Shown in pieces: positions 10,723 to 22,030 of a stretch of 64,000 nucleotides of DNA (positions are counted from its first letter, which is position 1; every line of letters starts with the position of its first letter). Source of the DNA: Nitrobacteraceae bacterium AZCC 2146. Its GTDB lineage: Bacteria; Pseudomonadota; Alphaproteobacteria; Rhizobiales; Xanthobacteraceae. The translations under genes were made by a program, and so were the position numbers. Where the stretch lies: contig JBAGRP010000001.1 in NCBI GenBank assembly GCA_036924855.1, forward strand, positions 4,898,001-4,962,000, read 5' to 3'. The notes beneath the pieces were generated by a model that was given only the letters and a program-made list of their open reading frames with translations, made no database searches and was not told where the DNA came from.

Positions 10723-13293
10723 ATGACGACGATCTCCGAGACCATTCCCACCAGCCGCGGCCCGTCGCTGGCGCTGCGCTACGCATTGCGCGAAATGCGC
10801 GGCGGGCTGCGTGGCTTCTATGTCTTCATCGCCTGCATCGCGCTTGGCGTGATGGCGATCGCCGGTGTCGGCTCGGTGGCCGCCAGCCTTAGTGAAGGTC
10901 TGGCGCGGGAAGGCCGCACGCTGCTCGGCGGCGATGTCGCATTCTCGCTGATGCAGCGCGAGGCCAAGCCCGACGAACTCGCTTTTCTGCGTTCGCGCGG
11001 TCAGGTCTCCACCGCCGCGACCCTGCGCGGCATGGCCCGCGCCGCTGACGGCCGATTGGCGCTGGTCGAGATCAAGGCGGTCGACGACGCCTATCCCATG
11101 CTCGGCAAGGTGACGCTGGTGCCGGACATGCCGGTGCATGATTTGCTGGCCGAACGCGACGGCGCCTTCGGGGCGGCAGCGGACCCGACGCTGCTGGCGC
11201 GGCTCGACCTCAAGGTCGGCGACCGCGTCACCGTCGGCAGCGCCAATTTCCAGATCCGCAGCGTGATCGACGCCGAGCCGGACAAGCTCGCCGGCGGTGT
11301 CGGCTTCGCGCCGCGCTTCCTCGCCAGCGAAGCTGCGCTGCGCGCCACCAAGCTGTTGCAGCCCGGCAGCCTGGTGCGCTGGATCTACCGCGTCCGGCTG
11401 CCCGACACCGCCGCCAGTGACCGCGCCGCCAATGCGCTGGCCGACGATTCGCGAAAGGCCTTGCCGCAGGCCGGCTGGGAAATCCGCACCCGCGACAGTG
11501 CCTCGCCGCAACTCGAGCGCACCATCACCCGCTTCACCCAGTTCCTGACTCTGGTCGGCCTCGCCGCGCTGCTGGTCGGCGGCGTCGGCGTCGCCAACGC
11601 CGTGAAAAGTCACATCGACCGCCGCCGCGACGTCATCGCCGCGCTGAAGGCGCTCGGCGCCACCGGCCGCGACGTGTTCGCGATCTATTTGACGCAGGTG
11701 CTGGTGCTGGCGGCGATCGGCTCGCTGATCGGCCTGGTGCTTGGCGCCGCGCTGCCTTTCGTCATTGTCGGCGTGTTCGGCAAGGTGCTGCCGCTGCCGG
11801 TGATCCCGGCTGTTCATCCCGACGAACTCGCGCTGTCGCTGCTCTACGGCCTGCTGACGGCGCTGGCATTCGGGCTGTGGCCGTTGGCGCGGGTGCATGA
11901 CGTGCCGGTGGCGGCGCTGTTCCGCGATGAAGTATCCGGTGAGTCGCATCGGCCGAAGCTGCGCTATCTGGTCTGGATGGCACTGGTGATCGCGCTCCTG
12001 ATCGCCGTCGTGATCGGGCTCGCGTATGACAAGCGTGTCGCCGCGGTGTTTGTGGTGTCCTCGATGGTGGTATTCGCGCTGCTGCGCGGCATTGCCTCGG
12101 CGCTGATGGCCTTCGCGCGAAAACTGCCGCGGCCGGACATGACCATGCTGCGGCTGGCGATCGCCAATATTTACCGGCCGGGCGCGCTGACGCCGTCGGT
12201 GGTGATGTCGCTCGGGCTCGGCCTCACCGTGCTGGTGACCATCACCCAGATCGACGGCAATCTGCGTCGGCAGTTCATGGCGGCGCTGCCGGACAAGGCG
12301 CCGTCGTTTTACTTCATCGACATTCCTTCCACCGAGGCTGACCGTTTTGGCGCGTTCCTGAAACAGAAGGCGCCGCAATCCACCGTCGAGGACGTGCCGA
12401 TGCTGCGCGGCCGGATCATCTCGGCGCGATGCGTCAAGGCGGAAGATCTCAAGCCGACGTCCGACGCCGAATGGGTACTGCAGAGCGACCGCGGCCTCAG
12501 CTACACCAACGAAGTGCCGCGCGGCTCCAAGGTGGTCGAGGGGCAATGGTGGGCGCCGGATTACAGCGGCCCGCCGCTGGTGTCGTTCGAGAAGAAGCTC
12601 GCCGACGGCCTCGGGCTCAAGATCGGCGACGAGGTCGTGGTCAACGTGCTCGGCCGCGACATCTCCGCCAAAATCGGCAACATGCGCAGCGTCGACTGGC
12701 AGAGCCTCGGCATCAATTTCGTGCTGGTGTTCTCGCCCAACGCGTTTCGCGGCGCGCCGCACACCCATATCGCCACGCTGACCGAAGCCCACGCCGATCC
12801 CTCCGGCGACGCCGCCCTCGTCAAGGCGGTCGCCGACGCGTTCCCGATGATCACCAGCGTCCGCGTCCGCGAAGCGCTCGACACCATCGGCACCGTGGTT
12901 ACCAACCTGGTGCTGGCGATCAGGGGTGCCAGCGCGGTGACGCTGCTGTCCGCCATCCTGGTGCTCGGCGGCGCGCTGGCCGCCGGCCATCGCCACCGCG
13001 TTTATGACGCTGTGATCCTGAAGACGCTGGGCGCGACGCGGGCGCGGCTGCTCGGCGCCTATGCGCTGGAATATCTGATGATCGGCTTCGCCACCGCGGT
13101 GTTCGGCGTTTTCGCCGGCTCGGTCGCTGCGTGGCTGATCGTGACCCGGTTGATGACCTTGAGTTTCATCTGGCAGGCCGGCAGCGCTGCCGGTGTCGTG
13201 CTGGCCGCGCTTATTGTCACAGTGGGGCTCGGCCTGGCGGGTACGTTGGTAGCCCTGAACCAGAAGCCGGCTTCCGTGTTGCGGAATTTGTGA
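10723..13293 (+). CDS. FtsX-family ABC permease (YbbP-like)
   Basis: Large 856-residue inner-membrane permease made of two FtsX/MacB-type halves. A membrane anchor near residues 25-55 is followed by a periplasmic domain and a block of three helices (about 265-390). A second anchor near 400-440, another periplasmic domain and a final three-helix block (about 730-850) complete it. This duplicated layout matches YbbP. With the preceding ATPase it probably extracts or exports a lipophilic or envelope substrate; the link with a periplasmic esterase is conserved in other bacteria. The substrate is unknown. Confidence 0.88.
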   Translation: MTTISETIPTSRGPSLALRYALREMRGGLRGFYVFIACIALGVMAIAGVGSVAASLSEGLAREGRTLLGGDVAFSLMQREAKPDELAFLRSRGQVSTAATLRGMARAADGRLALVEIKAVDDAYPMLGKVTLVPDMPVHDLLAERDGAFGAAADPTLLARLDLKVGDRVTVGSANFQIRSVIDAEPDKLAGGVGFAPRFLASEAALRATKLLQPGSLVRWIYRVRLPDTAASDRAANALADDSRKALPQAGWEIRTRDSASPQLERTITRFTQFLTLVGLAALLVGGVGVANAVKSHIDRRRDVIAALKALGATGRDVFAIYLTQVLVLAAIGSLIGLVLGAALPFVIVGVFGKVLPLPVIPAVHPDELALSLLYGLLTALAFGLWPLARVHDVPVAALFRDEVSGESHRPKLRYLVWMALVIALLIAVVIGLAYDKRVAAVFVVSSMVVFALLRGIASALMAFARKLPRPDMTMLRLAIANIYRPGALTPSVVMSLGLGLTVLVTITQIDGNLRRQFMAALPDKAPSFYFIDIPSTEADRFGAFLKQKAPQSTVEDVPMLRGRIISARCVKAEDLKPTSDAEWVLQSDRGLSYTNEVPRGSKVVEGQWWAPDYSGPPLVSFEKKLADGLGLKIGDEVVVNVLGRDISAKIGNMRSVDWQSLGINFVLVFSPNAFRGAPHTHIATLTEAHADPSGDAALVKAVADAFPMITSVRVREALDTIGTVVTNLVLAIRGASAVTLLSAILVLGGALAAGHRHRVYDAVILKTLGATRARLLGAYALEYLMIGFATAVFGVFAGSVAAWLIVTRLMTLSFIWQAGSAAGVVLAALIVTVGLGLAGTLVALNQKPASVLRNL

Positions 13294-13524
13294 CCCGTTT
13301 TGGCACGTGCGAGGCCCGGATCGGGGTGATTCGCGCCGATCGGGATGGAAGCGCAGGTTTTGTGGCGCCTTCCGGTTTACCAATCTGGCGGACACGCACT
13401 ATGGAGCGACATTCCGCCACGCGTGGAAGCTTGCAGCGAATGTGTTAGTTTACCACATACCCTCTGGGTCAGACGCCGGCGCCCATGACGTGAATTTAAT
13501 GTCAGAAGGCGCCGTTATCTGGGA

Positions 13525-13530
13525 TATAAT
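13525..13530 (+). promoter_or_regulatory. Candidate -10 box for the Bax-inhibitor-like gene
   Basis: A perfect TATAAT lies 57 bp upstream of the ATG at 13587. No good -35 hexamer is seen at 16-18 bp spacing. The rest of the 293-bp gap 13294-13586 shows no gene or clear repeat. Confidence 0.35.
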
Positions 13531-13586
13531 TCGGACCGGCGGCGCAAACCCTTTGCGATCGGCTGGACAACCACAGGATTTCGACC

Positions 13587-14378
13587 ATGTCGGACTTCGA
13601 TCGTAATTATGCTTCTCCCTTCGGCCGGGCCGCCGGTCGCGTCGACGCCGCGGTCGTGGATGCCGGACTGCGCTCCTACATGCTGCGCATTTACAACTAC
13701 ATGTCGATCGGCCTGGCCATCACCGGTCTGGCCGCGCTCGGCGTGTACATGGCGGCCGTCACCGTGGATCCCTCGGGCGCAGCCGCCCGGATCGGCAATT
13801 CGTACCTGACGCCGTTCGGCTATGCGATGTTCGTCAGCCCCCTGAAGTGGGTGTTCATGCTGGCGCCGCTGGTGATGGTGTTCGCCATCTCCTTCGGCAT
13901 CAACCGGCTGAAGCCCGCGACCGCACAGTTGATGTTCTGGGCGTTCTCGGCGCTGATGGGCATCTCGCTGTCGTCGATCTTCCTGGTGTACACGCACACC
14001 TCGATCACCCGGGTGTTCTTCATCACCGCGGCTTCGTTCGGTGCGCTGAGCCTGTATGGCTACACCACCAAGCGTGACATGACGGGCATGGGCTCGTTCC
14101 TGCTGATGGGCCTGTTCGGCATCATCATCGCGAGCCTGGTCAACATCTTCGTCGCCAGCTCGATGCTGCAGTTCATCGTGTCGGTCGTCGGTGTGCTGAT
14201 CTTCGCGGGCCTCACCGCCTACGACACCCAGCGCCTGAAGAACGATTACATCTACGGCTACGCCTCCCAGGGTGGCGACGTGGCGGAACGTGCGGCCATC
14301 ACCGGTGCACTGTCGCTGTATTTGAACTTCATCAACCTGTTCACGCTGCTGCTGCAGCTGCTCGGCCAGCGCGACTGA
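13587..14378 (+). CDS. Bax inhibitor-1 / YccA family membrane protein
   Basis: The 263-residue protein has about seven hydrophobic segments after a short polar N-terminus (MSDFDRNYASPFGRAAGR). It carries the family's characteristic stretches LMFWAFSALMGISLSSIFLVY and a C-terminal FAGLTAYDTQRLK, the aspartate-containing last-helix motif of the BI-1/TMBIM group. Members act as pH-sensitive calcium leak channels or as FtsH-associated membrane proteins; the bacterial role is poorly defined. It is a single gene followed by a strong terminator. Confidence 0.92.
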   Translation: MSDFDRNYASPFGRAAGRVDAAVVDAGLRSYMLRIYNYMSIGLAITGLAALGVYMAAVTVDPSGAAARIGNSYLTPFGYAMFVSPLKWVFMLAPLVMVFAISFGINRLKPATAQLMFWAFSALMGISLSSIFLVYTHTSITRVFFITAASFGALSLYGYTTKRDMTGMGSFLLMGLFGIIIASLVNIFVASSMLQFIVSVVGVLIFAGLTAYDTQRLKNDYIYGYASQGGDVAERAAITGALSLYLNFINLFTLLLQLLGQRD

Positions 14379-14401
14379 CGTTCCGGCTGATAGAAAGATC
14401 G

Positions 14402-14434
14402 AAGCCCCGGCCGCAAGGCCGGGGCTTTTCTTTT
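14402..14434 (+). terminator. Rho-independent terminator after the Bax-inhibitor-like gene
   Basis: An 11-bp perfect GC-rich stem (aagccccggcc, 14402-14412 with 14417-14427) on a GCAA loop is followed by TTCTTTT. It starts 24 bp after the stop codon. Confidence 0.9.
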
Positions 14435-14460
14435 GCCGCCGGCAAAAATAATCTCCTGAC

Positions 14461-15009
14461 ATGTCCGACATTGAAATCAGGCCCGCTGTGGCGGCCGACC
14501 TTCCCGCCATCACCGCGATCTACGACGAGGCGGTGCGAAACGGAACCGCGACGTTCGAGCTGATCCCCCCGGATCTGGCCGAAATGACGCGGCGGTTCGA
14601 CGCACTGGTGTCGGCGGGCTTTCCCTATCTCGTCGCGCTGCTCGACGGCGGCGTGGCTGGCTACGCCTATGCGGCGCTGTACCGGACCCGGCCGGCCTAT
14701 CGCTTCACGGTGGAAAATTCGGTCTATCTGGATCCGGCGACGCACCGGCGCGGCATCGGCACGCGTCTGCTGCAGCGGCTGATCGATGATTGCGAGGCGC
14801 AGGGCTTTCGCCAGATCATCGCGGTGATCGGCGATTCCGCCAATGCCGGCTCGATCGGCGTCCACGCCAAGACCGGCTTCCAGATGATCGGCATCCATCC
14901 CGACGTCGGCTTCAAGTTCGGCCGCTGGCTCGATATCGTGATGATGCAGCGCGCGATCGGCGGCGGCGCGCAGACCTTGCCGGATGAGTCGGCGAAGCTG
15001 CCCGGCTGA
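14461..15009 (+). CDS. GNAT N-acetyltransferase (phosphinothricin/methionine-sulfone type)
   Basis: The 182-residue GNAT-fold enzyme has the acetyl-CoA-binding motif A RRGIGTRLLQ after a VENSVYLDP strand, and a C-terminal half with GVHAKTGFQMIG and a KFGRWLDIVMMQ ending. This pattern is that of the Pat/Bar/YncA group that acetylates phosphinothricin, methionine sulfoximine or methionine sulfone. It probably detoxifies toxic methionine analogues, but this is family inference. No SD is obvious before the ATG, which lies 24 bp after the preceding terminator's T-run. Confidence 0.85.
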   Translation: MSDIEIRPAVAADLPAITAIYDEAVRNGTATFELIPPDLAEMTRRFDALVSAGFPYLVALLDGGVAGYAYAALYRTRPAYRFTVENSVYLDPATHRRGIGTRLLQRLIDDCEAQGFRQIIAVIGDSANAGSIGVHAKTGFQMIGIHPDVGFKFGRWLDIVMMQRAIGGGAQTLPDESAKLPG

Positions 15010-15010
15010 C

Positions 15011-15853
15011 CTAGCCGGTCTTCTGTTCGTTTTGCGCCACGCCCGGCACGATCGCGGCGGGAGTGCGCCGAGGCGGCCTCATCCCAGGACGTGCGCCGGG
15101 CGGTGGCCCCGGCGGCGGAAATCCGCTCATATTGTCAGCCAGGACTGCGGCGCGATCGACGCCAAGGATCAGCGTCGCCAGATAATGATCGGGCTGTTCC
15201 CGGATGTCGCAAAACCCGCCATGCGCCTTGTCCATCAAGGCGAGGCCGTCATTGGCGTTGAACGTGTCGCGCGCCGTCTTGCGGCCATAGGCGCTGACAT
15301 TGGCGTAGAGATACTGGCTCAGCGCATCCGGGAAATACATCTGGCCGGTCAGAACGTTGTTCCGGTCGGTGAAGACCTTGAAATGAATATGCGTGGTCCG
15401 ACCTTCGTACCAACCGGGATACACCGTGCGAAACTCGACCTCGCCGCGCGAATCCGTGGTTTGCGTACCGCGCATGAAGGTACCGCCGGAGGTATCAATG
15501 CCGTGGTCATCGCCCTGGCCGGCATAGCCGGAATACAGGCCGTCGGCGCGGGCATGCCAGACATCGACGCGGGCGCCAGCGAGCGGCTGGCAGGTGGCGA
15601 CGTCGATGACAACGAATCGCAGTCGCAACGGCGCACCGGGATGCCCTTCAGTGATATCCGAGCGCTGCATCCCCGGATCGAAATAATACGGGCCATCGAC
15701 CGCCTGCGGCGTCAGAATGCAGGATGGCGAGAAGCGCGCGGGCGGCGCTGCCTCCTGCGCGAGCGTCGGCGTGATCGGCAGTGACAACGCCGGTAATGCG
15801 GCGAGCCCGGCGATGGCCGCGCGGCGGGTCAAGTCCATGCGGTGAGGGGGCAC
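15011..15853 (-). CDS. Secreted intradiol ring-cleavage dioxygenase
   Basis: The protein carries a twin-arginine-like leader (DLTRRAAIAGLAALPALSLP) and a protocatechuate/catechol-type intradiol dioxygenase domain. Candidate Fe(III) ligands are the Tyr in DGPYYFD, the Tyr in PGWYEGRTTHIHFKV and its two histidines. The tail is proline/glycine-rich and low in complexity. The GTG at 15853 is chosen because GAAGGA stands 6 bases upstream; ATG 15838 and GTG 15886 are alternatives. Extracytoplasmic members are known, but the aromatic substrate is uncertain. It converges with the GNAT gene, one base apart. Confidence 0.82.
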   Translation of the reverse strand: MPPHRMDLTRRAAIAGLAALPALSLPITPTLAQEAAPPARFSPSCILTPQAVDGPYYFDPGMQRSDITEGHPGAPLRLRFVVIDVATCQPLAGARVDVWHARADGLYSGYAGQGDDHGIDTSGGTFMRGTQTTDSRGEVEFRTVYPGWYEGRTTHIHFKVFTDRNNVLTGQMYFPDALSQYLYANVSAYGRKTARDTFNANDGLALMDKAHGGFCDIREQPDHYLATLILGVDRAAVLADNMSGFPPPGPPPGARPGMRPPRRTPAAIVPGVAQNEQKTG

Positions 15854-15962
15854 ACGGTGTCCTTCAAGAGAGAGCAGTGAAGACACTCTTTTGAAGAGAA
15901 ATTCAGGCCGAAATCCGGGTCGAACTGTTAGTTGATGTTTCCGGACAGCGCTTCCGCGGCAG

Positions 15963-16319
15963 CTAGACCACCGCCAGTTTGCGGTCGATCACCAGCAGCA
16001 CGCGGTCGAGTTCGTGGCCGCGCCGCAGGATCAGGCCGCTGGCGGAGATCACGCTGTAGATGCCCTGCTTGCGCGCCAGCCGGGGGTCTTTCTCGATGCG
16101 ATAGATCGGCACTTCCGAGGCCCGGCGGAACACCGAGAATACCGCGCGATCCCGGAGAAAATCGATGGCGTAGTCGCGCCATTCGCCATCGGCGACCATG
16201 CGGCCGTACAGATTCAGAATACGGTTGAGTTCGATCCGGTTGAAGGTAACGGCAGGAGCGGTAGTGCGCTCCGCCGCGCGAACTTCGCTTGGATCCGTAT
16301 CCCCCATTATCGAACTCAT
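15963..16319 (-). CDS. DUF2794 domain protein
   Basis: The 118-residue protein matches the DUF2794 pattern I remember from alphaproteobacteria: FNRIELNRILNLYGRMVADGEWRDYAIDFL, then AVFSVFRRASEVPIYRIEKDPRLARKQGIYSV and a RGHELDRVL end. The function is unknown. It has no signal peptide or membrane segment and is probably cytoplasmic. It is monocistronic; the gap up to the dioxygenase shows no other gene. Confidence 0.85.
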   Translation of the reverse strand: MSSIMGDTDPSEVRAAERTTAPAVTFNRIELNRILNLYGRMVADGEWRDYAIDFLRDRAVFSVFRRASEVPIYRIEKDPRLARKQGIYSVISASGLILRRGHELDRVLLVIDRKLAVV

Positions 16320-16449
16320 GCAGCGCCTCCTGTCACACAGCCTGCATGATTGCGCCGTCCGGGCCGCGCTGCAAGAGGCGACGCTGTCGCCGCCGCCGAT
16401 AGGTGGAAATACGCTGTCACGGGATCGTTAGAGGAATCTTATTGCCGCC

Positions 16450-16621
16450 AAAATTCCGCCCATCGACGGCCCATCTGGATTGCGAGAACAGGACACTGCG
16501 ACGGGCCCGGTTCTTCCGGCCTCGGATTCCTCAGCCCCCAGCCCCCCGGGAACGTTGGGATCGGGCCTGCCGCAGGAAGTTAATCCCCACTGGGCCAACG
16601 CAAGTTGGTCCTTTCTTTTTT
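16450..16621 (+). ncRNA. Candidate structured sRNA with 6S-like fold and own terminator
   Basis: There is no ORF on the plus strand here, yet a clear intrinsic terminator closes the region. The sequence folds into one long rod. The closing stem is 16468-16473 with 16591-16596 plus 16477-16481 with 16582-16586. A large asymmetric internal loop follows (16482-16495 against 16576-16581). The internal stem pairs 16496-16513 with 16558-16575 with a single mismatch. The apical part is 16514-16557. Closing stem, open central bubble and long inner stem are the architecture of 6S RNA. However, 6S usually lies near zapA/fau in relatives. The start near 16450 is inferred from a weak CTGTCA/TCTTAT pair. 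Confidence 0.5.
16592..16621 (+). terminator. Rho-independent terminator of the candidate sRNA
   Basis: An 8-bp stem (gggccaac with gttggtcc, one G-U pair) on a GCAA tetraloop is followed by TTTCTTTTTT. It points along the plus strand although no plus-strand protein gene lies upstream in the gap. Confidence 0.75.
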
Positions 16622-16633
16622 GGGGGGTACCTT

Positions 16634-16782
16634 GTCATTCCCCGACGCGCCAATAGGCGCGTCTGAGGGCGCGAGCAGCGCCAGCTGTGAGCGAACCCGG
16701 AATCCCGAGATGCTCAAAACACTTCTGGATTCCGGGTCTGCGACTTCGTCGGCTGCGCCGACTTCGCGCATCCCGGAATGAC
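16634..16782. repeat. Palindromic extragenic repeat, family A copy 2
   Basis: It runs from gtcattcccc to cggaatgac. It includes the sub-palindrome gacgcgcc-aata-ggcgcgtc at 16644-16663, whose equivalents in copies 3 and 4 differ by compensating base changes. It lies just beyond the DUF1223 gene's 3' end and after the candidate sRNA terminator. Confidence 0.8.
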
Positions 16783-16801
16783 AGTATCAATCAGAAAATA
16801 A

Positions 16802-17557
16802 CTATTGCAGCAGCGTATAGGCCGCGCCGAGCATGGCGCCGGGCTTGTCGCGATTGCCGTCCTGGACGTAGACGACCGCGGCATCGACGCCCTCGCGGGA
16901 AATGTTTTCCAGCGGTACCGTCCAATTGGCGGCGCTGCCGCTCCAGTCGCCGACCTTCAGCCAGCTGCGGACCACATTGTAGTAGGTCAGCTCACGACCG
17001 CGATTCTCGCCTCGCCCGACTGCAATCGGCACCGCCTTCGAGACGGAGCAGATCCAGACCTCGCCATGGGTGGCTTCGGGACCTTTGCTCGATGCCGCGA
17101 CGGCGACGTTGACGTGCTTGCCGGAGATGGTCATCGATACCGGCACTGACATCACGGCATCGCTCTTCTTGGTATCGCCGATCGCGTTTTCGATCTTGTC
17201 GAGATCGCTGCCGATCGCCTGCGCTGCGCCGTTGACCACGACCTGCGGCGTGTAGACGTCGCGGTCGCCGCGCATGCGGGCATAGGCTTTCTGGCGTGCG
17301 CTGAAACGCGAATCCGCCAGCGTGTCCTTCCAGCCGAGATAGTCCCAGTAATCGATCGGCATGCTCAGGGCGATCACCGACGGGTCCTTGGCGAGATCGC
17401 CGATGATCTTGTCCGCGGGCGGGCAGGACGAGCAGCCCTGCGAGGTGAACAGCTCCACGACGGCGCGGGGGTCGGCATGTGCGGAACCGCTCATTGCGAT
17501 GACCACACTGACGCCGAGTGCGCCCGACCATCGCGATTTGCCGCCAAAGGTCTTCAT
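16802..17557 (-). CDS. DUF1223 thioredoxin-like secreted protein
   Basis: The 251-residue protein has a signal peptide ([22 protein letters not shown]), then [19 protein letters not shown]. This is a CxxC redox-type motif in the thioredoxin-like DUF1223 family. Later family features include the [12 protein letters not shown] block and the YTPQVVVNG segment with a cis-proline-like TPQ. It is probably a periplasmic disulfide or redox protein of unknown partner. The frame extends 40 codons upstream, but ATG 17557 gives the signal peptide. Confidence 0.85.
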   Translation of the reverse strand: MKTFGGKSRWSGALGVSVVIAMSGSAHADPRAVVELFTSQGCSSCPPADKIIGDLAKDPSVIALSMPIDYWDYLGWKDTLADSRFSARQKAYARMRGDRDVYTPQVVVNGAAQAIGSDLDKIENAIGDTKKSDAVMSVPVSMTISGKHVNVAVAASSKGPEATHGEVWICSVSKAVPIAVGRGENRGRELTYYNVVRSWLKVGDWSGSAANWTVPLENISREGVDAAVVYVQDGNRDKPGAMLGAAYTLLQ

Positions 17558-17642
17558 GAGTTCTGCCACGTTTGAACCGCGACACATAACAGACGGTGTC
17601 GCACCAGGGGGTGTCGCTAGCACACACATGCCCTCAAACGCC

Positions 17643-17671
17643 AGAAGGCGGCCCTTCATAGGCCGCCTTCT
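17643..17671. terminator. Hairpin between acnA and the DUF1223 gene
   Basis: An 11-bp perfect stem (agaaggcggcc, 17643-17653 with 17661-17671) closes a 7-base loop 59 bp beyond the acnA stop. The T-tract is poor on the minus strand, so termination would be weak or Rho-assisted. Confidence 0.5.
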
Positions 17672-17729
17672 GTTCACTCGCCACTCACTTCGCAGTGAGG
17701 CACTACGTCACACTACGTATTGTGATCGG

Positions 17730-20447
<2,718 letters not shown>

Positions 20448-20474
20448 GAGGAGGGGTCCCAATTCTTTTTTACG

Positions 20475-20494
20475 GATACCCGGCAAAAGGTATC
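20475..20494 (-). other. Hairpin in the acnA 5' leader
   Basis: gatacc and ggtatc pair around an 8-base spacer, 28-47 bp upstream of the acnA ATG. With the absent Shine-Dalgarno this suggests, but does not show, leader-based control. Confidence 0.3.
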
Positions 20495-20563
20495 TATGCA
20501 CCGCAGCAAACACAGCCTGATTGGCTTGCAGGCGCCGATTGTGTGCTGCATCAAGTTCCGGCT

Positions 20564-20580
20564 TATAGAATCTTTCTAGA
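20564..20580. promoter_or_regulatory. Irr/ICE-like box between acnA and ccmA
   Basis: TATAGAATCTTTCTAGA contains the perfect inverted repeat TAGAA-N3-TTCTA. The iron control element recognised by the haem-responsive regulator Irr in Bradyrhizobium and relatives has this form (TTTAGAA-like half sites facing each other). On the minus strand a TATAAG hexamer overlaps the box, so bound Irr could block acnA transcription when iron is scarce. It could also act on ccmA, which starts 100 bp away. No binding data are available here. Confidence 0.5.
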
Positions 20581-20679
20581 GGCGCCGCCACAGCGACAAT
20601 CGTTTCGCAGCAATGCGAGATCATGCAATTTGCGCTCTGCGACTTCTCGATACCAGCAGAAGGCCGCGAAAGGACGACG

Positions 20680-21282
20680 ATGCGGCTCTCGGGGCGTGGG
20701 TTGAGATGTGTGCGGGGTGGCCGCGAGGTGTTTTCCGGTCTGGAATTCCATGCTGCGGCAGGTGAGGTGCTGGCGGTGGTCGGCCCCAATGGTGCCGGCA
20801 AGACCTCATTGTTGCGGCTGATCGCAGGCCTGCTGGCGATGGATGGCGGCTCGATCGATCTCGACGGCGGCGATGCCGAACTGACGCTGGCCGAACAGGC
20901 GCATTACCTCGGCCATCGCGACGCCATGAAGCCGGCGCTCAGCGTGACGGAGAATCTGACATTCTGGGCGGAGTTTTTGGGCGGCAGCCCGGCCAATCCC
21001 GCCGAATGCCTGGCCGCGGTTGGACTCAGCCATGCCGCGCTGCTGCCGGCGGCCTATCTGTCCGCCGGGCAACGCCGGCGGCTCTCGATCGCGCGGCTTC
21101 TGGCGGTGCGGCGACCGATCTGGCTGCTGGATGAGCCGACCTCGGCACTGGATGCCGCCAGCCAGCGCATCTTTGCGGGCCTGATGACGGCACATCTTAA
21201 AAGCGGCGGGATGATCATCGCCGCGACCCATGCGCCGCTCGGAATTGCCGCGCGCGAATTGCGGATCGGGGGCGAGTCGTGA
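20680..21282 (+). CDS. ccmA: Haem exporter ATP-binding protein CcmA
   Basis: The 200-residue ABC ATPase has Walker A GPNGAGKT (35-42), signature [15 protein letters not shown] and Walker [12 protein letters not shown]. CcmA powers the CcmABCD complex that releases haem-loaded CcmE during cytochrome c maturation. ATG 20680 follows GAAAGGA; the frame runs open 19 codons upstream without a better signal. It is the first gene of a tightly packed operon ccmA-B-C-D-G. The last base of ccmA overlaps the ccmB start. Confidence 0.93.
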   Translation: MRLSGRGLRCVRGGREVFSGLEFHAAAGEVLAVVGPNGAGKTSLLRLIAGLLAMDGGSIDLDGGDAELTLAEQAHYLGHRDAMKPALSVTENLTFWAEFLGGSPANPAECLAAVGLSHAALLPAAYLSAGQRRRLSIARLLAVRRPIWLLDEPTSALDAASQRIFAGLMTAHLKSGGMIIAATHAPLGIAARELRIGGES

Positions 21283-21947
21283 CCGCGCTCGGCGCGCTGA
21301 TTCGGCGTGATATCCGGATTGCAGTGCGGGTCGGCGGCGGGGCGTTGATCGGGGTGTTGTTCTTTCTCACCGTCGTGGTGCTGATGCCATTTGCGCTGGG
21401 GCCGGATCTGGCACTGCTGGGGCGGCTGGGGCCGGCGATCTTGTGGCTCGGCGCGCTTTTGGCCAGCTTGCTCACGCTGGATCGGCTGTTCATGGCCGAC
21501 CATGACGACGGCTCGCTCGATCTGATCCTGATGAGCCGGACGCCGCTGGAACTGGCCTGCGCCGCCAAGGCATTGGCGCACTGGCTGGCGGCGGGCGTGC
21601 CGCTGATCGTCGCCACGCCGGTGCTGGGCCTGCTGCTCAACCTCGATGGCGCCTCGACCGCGGCGGTGGCGCTGACGCTGCTGGCGGGCACGCCGGCGCT
21701 GACCTTTACCGGCATGATCGGCGCGGCGCTGGCGGTAACGTTGCAGCGCGGCGGTCTGCTGCTGGCGGTGCTGGTGCTGCCGCTGTCGATCCCGGTGCTG
21801 ATCTTCGGCGTCGCCGCCTCGAATGCTGCGATTGCCGGACCGCTGTCGTTCGGCACGCCGTTTTCGATCCTGTGCGCGCTGTCGCTGGCGAGCCTGGTGA
21901 TCGGCCCGTTCGCCGCCGCCGCGAGCCTGCGGCATGGGCTGGATTGA
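21279..21947 (+). CDS. ccmB: Haem exporter membrane protein CcmB
   Basis: The 222-residue polytopic inner-membrane protein has about six hydrophobic segments. The [16 protein letters not shown] start and [15 protein letters not shown] are typical of CcmB. It forms the transport complex with CcmA, CcmC and CcmD. The GTG start overlaps the ccmA TGA stop (GTGA), which implies translational coupling. Confidence 0.93.
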   Translation: MTALGALIRRDIRIAVRVGGGALIGVLFFLTVVVLMPFALGPDLALLGRLGPAILWLGALLASLLTLDRLFMADHDDGSLDLILMSRTPLELACAAKALAHWLAAGVPLIVATPVLGLLLNLDGASTAAVALTLLAGTPALTFTGMIGAALAVTLQRGGLLLAVLVLPLSIPVLIFGVAASNAAIAGPLSFGTPFSILCALSLASLVIGPFAAAASLRHGLD

Positions 21948-22030
21948 CGCAGATCAACTCTCGCGGAAACGCAAATGAAACGGACTGACCGACATTGCCT
22001 GCCGCGGCTGCGGCGATTATCAGGAATGCC

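Noticed and set aside
10174..13395. 1073-residue minus-strand open frame
   Set aside because: It is the antisense of the ABC ATPase and FtsX permease genes, is very rich in Arg/His/Gln as typical for antisense of GC-rich genes, and has no domain.
13294..13586. Gene in the 293-bp gap before the Bax-inhibitor-like gene
   Set aside because: Short open frames here have no start signal or recognisable sequence; only a -10 box is supported.
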